Origin: Bacillota bacterium
GTDB lineage: Bacteria > Bacillota > Clostridia > Oscillospirales > Ruminococcaceae
Direction: 5' to 3'
Length of the DNA stretch: 8,781 bases
NCBI GenBank assembly: GCA_023395435.1
Contig: JAEWZG010000010.1
Span: 1 to 8,781 of the forward strand
Below are positions 5,629-8,781 of the stretch, piece after piece. The notes beneath the pieces are model-generated. The model did no database searches, was not told the origin of the DNA, and worked only from the letters and a program-made list of their open reading frames with translations. A program made the translations under genes and the position numbers. How positions within the stretch are numbered: position 1 is the stretch's first letter; each line of letters starts with the position of its first letter.

Positions 5629-6711
5629 ATGAATCTACACGAAATACTAAGTGACGCAATAAATAAAAAAGCATCTGATATTTTCTTTATATCAGGTGCC
5701 CATCTTGGATATAGAATAGCTGGACAAATCGTTACACAAGATTCCGAAATCTTTTCACCAATAACTGTCCAAAGCTATGTTAACGATATTTTTTCACTCG
5801 CAAGCTTTGATGCTTCTGATGAAATTAGAAACAGCGGTGAGCTTGACTTTTCATTCTCTGTGCCAGGCACAGGCCGATTTAGAGCAAACGTATATAGACA
5901 GCGAGGCTCTCTTGCTGTTGTTCTTCGTTATGTTATGTTTGACCTTCCTGATTATAAACAGCTTAATATTCCTGAAAGTGTAATTAACTTAAGCAATCTT
6001 TCAAAGGGAATCGTCCTTATAACAGGTGCTGCAGGAAGTGGTAAATCAACAACGCTTTCCTGTATGATTGACACTATCAATTCAAACCGAAGCTGTCATA
6101 TAATCACTATTGAAGACCCTATCGAATTCTTGCACAAGCATAAAAAGAGCTTTATAAGTCAGCGTGAAATCAATATTGATACACAGAACTATATAAACGC
6201 TCTTCGTGCCGCTCTTCGTCAGTCGCCGAATGTAATTCTCCTTGGTGAAATGCGCGACTACGAAACTATAACAACAGCAATGACTGCTGCAGAAACCGGT
6301 CAGCTTATTCTTTCAACACTCCACACAACAGGTGCAGCCAATACTATTGATAGAATAATCGACGTCTTCCCACCAAACCAACAGCATCAGATTAGAGTTC
6401 AGCTTTCTATGGTACTTCAGGCTGTAGTTTCACAACAGCTTCTTCCAAGTACCGACGGAACATTAATTCCTGCTTTTGAAATTATGCTCGTCAATAGTGC
6501 GATAAAAACTATGATCCGCGAATGTAAAACTCATCAGATCGATACTGTTATTCAGTCGTCTGATGGAATGCAAACTATGGACAGTGACATCATACGACTT
6601 GTTAATGAGGGAAAGATAACACCACATACTGCTGTTGAATTCTCAACAAACCCTGATATTATGGCAAGACGCCTTAATATTTCCTGCGATTTAATTACAG
6701 GATGTAATTAA
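5629..6711 (+). CDS. pilT: PilT-type hexameric secretion/retraction ATPase
   Basis: PilT ATPases form cytoplasmic hexamers that drive pilus retraction. The 360-residue product has the N-terminal PAS-like/ASDI region (KKASDIFF, 14-20), Walker A GAAGSGKST (133-141), Asp box ITIEDP (159-164), Walker B VILLGEMRD (202-210, with E207), His box TGQLILSTLH (223-232), and AIKTMIRECKTHQI (291-304). The last matches the AIRNLIRE motif that marks PilT rather than PilB. GMQTMDSDIIRLVNEGKIT (313-331) also fits PilT. Position 201 is Asn in RQSPNVI, where PilT usually has RQDPD. AAGGAG (5617-5622) is 6 nt before the ATG at 5629. The frame continues upstream to 5491, but that part overlaps the preceding gene. 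It is the last gene of the operon, and no PilB/GspE partner is in the window. Confidence 0.93.
   Translation: MNLHEILSDAINKKASDIFFISGAHLGYRIAGQIVTQDSEIFSPITVQSYVNDIFSLASFDASDEIRNSGELDFSFSVPGTGRFRANVYRQRGSLAVVLRYVMFDLPDYKQLNIPESVINLSNLSKGIVLITGAAGSGKSTTLSCMIDTINSNRSCHIITIEDPIEFLHKHKKSFISQREINIDTQNYINALRAALRQSPNVILLGEMRDYETITTAMTAAETGQLILSTLHTTGAANTIDRIIDVFPPNQQHQIRVQLSMVLQAVVSQQLLPSTDGTLIPAFEIMLVNSAIKTMIRECKTHQIDTVIQSSDGMQTMDSDIIRLVNEGKITPHTAVEFSTNPDIMARRLNISCDLITGCN
6691..6711. repeat. Perfect 9-bp inverted repeat covering the pilT stop codon
   Basis: TTAATTACA (6691-6699) and TGTAATTAA (6703-6711) enclose the 3-nt loop GGA, with the pilT TAA as the outer end. It is AT-only apart from one G-C pair and has no T tract, so it is a weak terminator at best. 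It lies downstream of the AGCS gene stop (6729) on the minus strand, where it could act as a 3'-end stem for that transcript. It could also be chance in AT-rich DNA. Confidence 0.4.
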
Positions 6712-6728
6712 CAATATTTAATATCCAT

Positions 6729-8153
6729 TTAGTATTTATCAAAAGCTGAAAGCATTGGTTTAATTCGATGCTTTTTGCTTTTTCTTTGCATATAATTTTT
6801 TGTTAACTTTATGACGACTGGTGAGAGGAATGCAAGTGCAATAAGATTAGGTATTGCCATAAGTCCATTAAAGGTATCTGAAATATCCCACACAAGCTTC
6901 ATCTGCATATTTGCGCCGAAGTATACAAGCACGGCAAACATCACTCTATATATGGTAATTGATTTTGTACCAAATATGTATTCCATTGCCTTTTCGCCGA
7001 TGTACTCCCACCCTATTATTGTTGCGAATGCAAAAACAACAATAAAGAATGTTACAAGATGACTTGCGAATCCACCCATAACCTGCCTGAACGATTCAAT
7101 TACAAGTGGAGCTCCGTCAAGACCTGTAAGACTTGCATTTTCAAGGGCTCCGCCCGAAAGTATAACAAGTGCTGTTAATGTGCACACAACTATCGTATCA
7201 ATAAATACTTCAACAATCCCCCACATTCCTTGAATGACAGGTTCTTTCACATCGGCAACAGAATGTACGGCAACAGAACTACCAAGACCCGCTTCGTTTG
7301 AAAATACCCCTCTTTTTACTCCCATTGATATTGCATTTTTGACTACTGTTCCTGTAATTCCACCAGTAACAGCACCGATTCCAAGAGCCTCTTTAAAAAT
7401 ATTTGAAAAAATTGTCGGCATTATTTTTATATTTGCCAATATAACAACAAGTGTTCCTAATATATATAGTATAGAGATAACAGGCACAAGAACCTGAGAA
7501 ACCTTGCCTATTCTTTTTATTCCCCCTAAAATAATCAGTCCTATTATCAAAGCTATAATAATTCCAGTAATCTTTGGTGACAATAAATATGTTTGTGAAA
7601 GTGATGTGCTGACGGAATTTGCCTGTACCATATTCCCCATTCCGAAGGAAGCACAAACACAGAAGATTGAAAATAATACAGCAAGCCACTTACTGTTCAG
7701 TCCGTACTGGATGTAATACATTGCCCCGCCAATCCACTCGCCTTTTTCATTTTTCTTTCGAAAAAAAATCCCGAGGACATTTTCAGCATATATTGTCATC
7801 ATTCCTACAATTGCACTAACCCACATCCAAAATACTGCTCCCGCGCCGCCGATAGTTATTGCTGTAGCAACGCCAGCAATACTTCCTGTTCCTATCGTGG
7901 CCGCAAGTGCCGTTGATATTGCCTGGAACTGCGATATACCTTTTTGATCTGCTTTCTTTTCACTGTTTTTCCCTTTAAAAAGCGTTTTAACTGTGTTATC
8001 ATATATATGCTTGATTTTTAATATCTGAAAAAACTTTAGTCTGAATGTAAAATATATTCCAACAGCAAGTAAAAGAATAAGCATTGGGGTTCCCCAAACT
8101 AGCTTGTTTATCTCATTGTTTATCTTTTCAATAATTCCTGATAAATTCTGCAT
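6729..8153 (-). CDS. AGCS-family sodium:alanine/glycine symporter (AlsT/DagA type)
   Basis: This is an integral membrane transporter importing alanine or glycine with Na+. The 474 residues match family length and motifs: the N-terminal LVWGTPMLILLLAVGIYFT helix, ATIGTGSIAGVATAI (85-99), GGAMYYI (142-148), GGITGTVVKNAIS (264-276), the signature VKRGVFSNEAGLGSSVAVHS (279-298) and DTIVVCTLTALVIL (319-332). About ten TM helices can be seen. The common ATIGTGNI has Ser at 91 in place of Asn, next to the family's substrate/Na+ site, and the effect is unknown. The exact amino acid substrate cannot be read from sequence. The ATG at 8153 follows GGAGG (8162-8158) by 4 nt. The gene is convergent with pilT (17-bp gap) and divergent from the PH-domain gene (34-bp gap). 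It is probably independent of both. Confidence 0.94.
   Translation of the reverse strand: MQNLSGIIEKINNEINKLVWGTPMLILLLAVGIYFTFRLKFFQILKIKHIYDNTVKTLFKGKNSEKKADQKGISQFQAISTALAATIGTGSIAGVATAITIGGAGAVFWMWVSAIVGMMTIYAENVLGIFFRKKNEKGEWIGGAMYYIQYGLNSKWLAVLFSIFCVCASFGMGNMVQANSVSTSLSQTYLLSPKITGIIIALIIGLIILGGIKRIGKVSQVLVPVISILYILGTLVVILANIKIMPTIFSNIFKEALGIGAVTGGITGTVVKNAISMGVKRGVFSNEAGLGSSVAVHSVADVKEPVIQGMWGIVEVFIDTIVVCTLTALVILSGGALENASLTGLDGAPLVIESFRQVMGGFASHLVTFFIVVFAFATIIGWEYIGEKAMEYIFGTKSITIYRVMFAVLVYFGANMQMKLVWDISDTFNGLMAIPNLIALAFLSPVVIKLTKNYMQRKSKKHRIKPMLSAFDKY
6749..6786 (+). terminator. Intrinsic terminator of the pilus-like operon, inside the 3' end of the AGCS gene
   Basis: AAAGCAT (6749-6755) pairs with ATGCTTT (6768-6774). 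The stem can extend inward by T-G, G-C and G-T to a 6-nt loop TTTAAT. A T-rich tail (TTGCTTTTTCTTT) follows. It lies 38 bp past the pilT stop and is read antisense through the last codons of the convergent symporter gene. Confidence 0.5.
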
Positions 8154-8163
8154 ATAACCTCCA

Positions 8164-8192
8164 ATTATAAAGAAAGGAAAATTAATTGTGAA
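8164..8192 (-). promoter_or_regulatory. Candidate sigma-A promoter of the AGCS gene, overlapping the neighbour's start codon
   Basis: On the minus strand TTCACA (8192-8187, 5/6) and a perfect TATAAT (8169-8164) are 17 bp apart. The predicted start of transcription (about 8157) falls at the end of the GGAGG ribosome site (8162-8158), which would leave a nearly leaderless mRNA. Either the real promoter lies further upstream within the PH-domain gene, or this element is used with an unusually short leader. The -35 covers the GTG start codon of the divergent gene. Confidence 0.4.
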
Positions 8193-8634
8193 AAAATACT
8201 ATCCGTCAAAAAAGTCATTAACTATCCTTAAAGTAATATTATTGCTTCTTACAATAATTTTTTCTTTCCTTGCAAAGGTATATCTTAGTGCTTATCCTAT
8301 TCTTATGTTTATCGTAATAATATTATTCTGTGCTTTGTTTGTTATTTTCGGAGCATTTTGGCTTCCGTTATACTTTTCAAAGGCGATTTATTATATTTCT
8401 GACTGTGAAATTTCAAAACAATCTGGCGTGCTTTTTGAAAAAAAGCAATTAATGAAGGTGAAGTCGGTTCAGTACTATACGCGCCTTCTCACACCACTAT
8501 CAAAATTCACAGGTTTTAATTTTTTAAAAATGAATGCACTTGGTGGAAGTATCCTATTATGGTTTTTAAATAAAGATGATGCAAACGAAATTGCCGACAA
8601 TTTAGCATTAGCAATAAGATCACGCGACGAATAA
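8188..8634 (+). CDS. Bacterial PH-domain membrane protein, YdbS-like
   Basis: The 148-residue product has two N-terminal TM helices (about 10-30 and 36-60) followed by a bacterial PH (bPH2) domain at about 62-145. The family pattern is visible as YYISDCEISKQSGVLFEKKQ, the VKSVQYYTRLLTPLSKFTGF segment (typical 'I.....P....FG...l' region) and a final helix DANEIADNLALAI. Bacillus YdbS and YdbT are adjacent membrane proteins of this class that affect envelope-stress-related phenotypes; the molecular role is unclear. The start is GTG at 8188, 10 nt after AAAGG. The next gene begins 34 bp downstream and looks like the YdbT partner, so the two are probably co-transcribed. Confidence 0.85.
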   Translation: MKKYYPSKKSLTILKVILLLLTIIFSFLAKVYLSAYPILMFIVIILFCALFVIFGAFWLPLYFSKAIYYISDCEISKQSGVLFEKKQLMKVKSVQYYTRLLTPLSKFTGFNFLKMNALGGSILLWFLNKDDANEIADNLALAIRSRDE

Positions 8635-8668
8635 TCAACTTTTCAATTTTATGAAAGGAGAATAGACG

Positions 8669-8781
8669 TTGGAATACAAAAGACAGCATCCAATAAAAAT
8701 ACTATCTTATGCTACACGAAATTTCTGGCTTTTATCTATTCCCCTTATCCGTGGTCTGATTTTTTTACGATTTGATTTTGA
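8669..8781 (+). CDS. Partial YdbT-like PH-domain membrane protein (N-terminus only)
   Basis: Only the first 37 codons are in the window; the gene runs off the end. The start is TTG at 8669, 8 nt after GAAAGGAG (8653-8660). The visible peptide begins MEYKRQHPIKILSYATRNFW and continues into a hydrophobic stretch with the ...PLIRGLIFLRFDF ending. This basic-then-hydrophobic opening (R-x-HP) is typical of YdbT-type double-PH proteins, and the position after a YdbS-like gene supports that. The rest of the protein is needed to confirm the PH domains. Confidence 0.7.
   Translation, partial: MEYKRQHPIKILSYATRNFWLLSIPLIRGLIFLRFDF

Noticed and set aside
7393..7689. 98-codon minus-strand frame inside the symporter gene
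   Set aside because: It is on the same strand but out of frame with an intact transporter whose motifs are continuous, so it is a shadow rather than a frameshift fragment.

Overview
The window looks like chromosomal DNA from a low-GC, spore-forming Clostridia member (an Oscillospiraceae/Ruminococcaceae-type anaerobe is my best inference). The evidence is AT-rich DNA, strong AGGAGG-type ribosome binding sites, frequent TTG/GTG starts, a germination protease gene (gpr) and lipoprotein- and TM-rich short proteins. No mobile element, RNA gene or CRISPR array was seen.

Layout. (1) 1-241 is AT-rich and has no credible gene, but carries a 9-bp inverted repeat. (2) 242-1117 (+) is gpr, the spore germination protease, followed by a GC-rich patch and a strong bidirectional terminator at 1226-1253. 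(3) 1262-1432 (-) is a 56-residue single-TM protein with its own good sigma-A promoter. (4) 1598-6711 (+) is a seven-gene operon behind a second sigma-A-like promoter: a transglutaminase-like surface lipoprotein, a PilC/GspF/ComGB inner-membrane platform protein, four small single-TM pilin-like proteins (one resembling the DUF4860 family), and a PilT-type hexameric ATPase. (5) 6729-8153 (-) is an AGCS (AlsT/DagA-type) sodium:alanine/glycine symporter, convergent with pilT over a 17-bp gap. (6) 8188-8781 (+) is a pair of bacterial PH-domain membrane proteins of the YdbS/YdbT type, the second cut by the window end.

The operon at 1598-6711 is the most interesting part. Its genes are spaced 1-24 bp apart or overlap, so they are probably co-expressed. 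Together they resemble a reduced type IV pilus/ComG-like machine: a polytopic platform, a set of pilin-like subunits and an ATPase. It departs from the textbook arrangement in three ways. The only ATPase is PilT-like (retraction type, with an AIRNLIRE-like motif) and no PilB/GspE is present. None of the four pilin-like proteins has a fully canonical prepilin peptidase site, and no prepilin peptidase gene is present. The first gene is a Thr/Ser-rich secreted transglutaminase with an apparent Cys-His-Asp triad. A PilB or PilD elsewhere in the genome cannot be excluded from this window.
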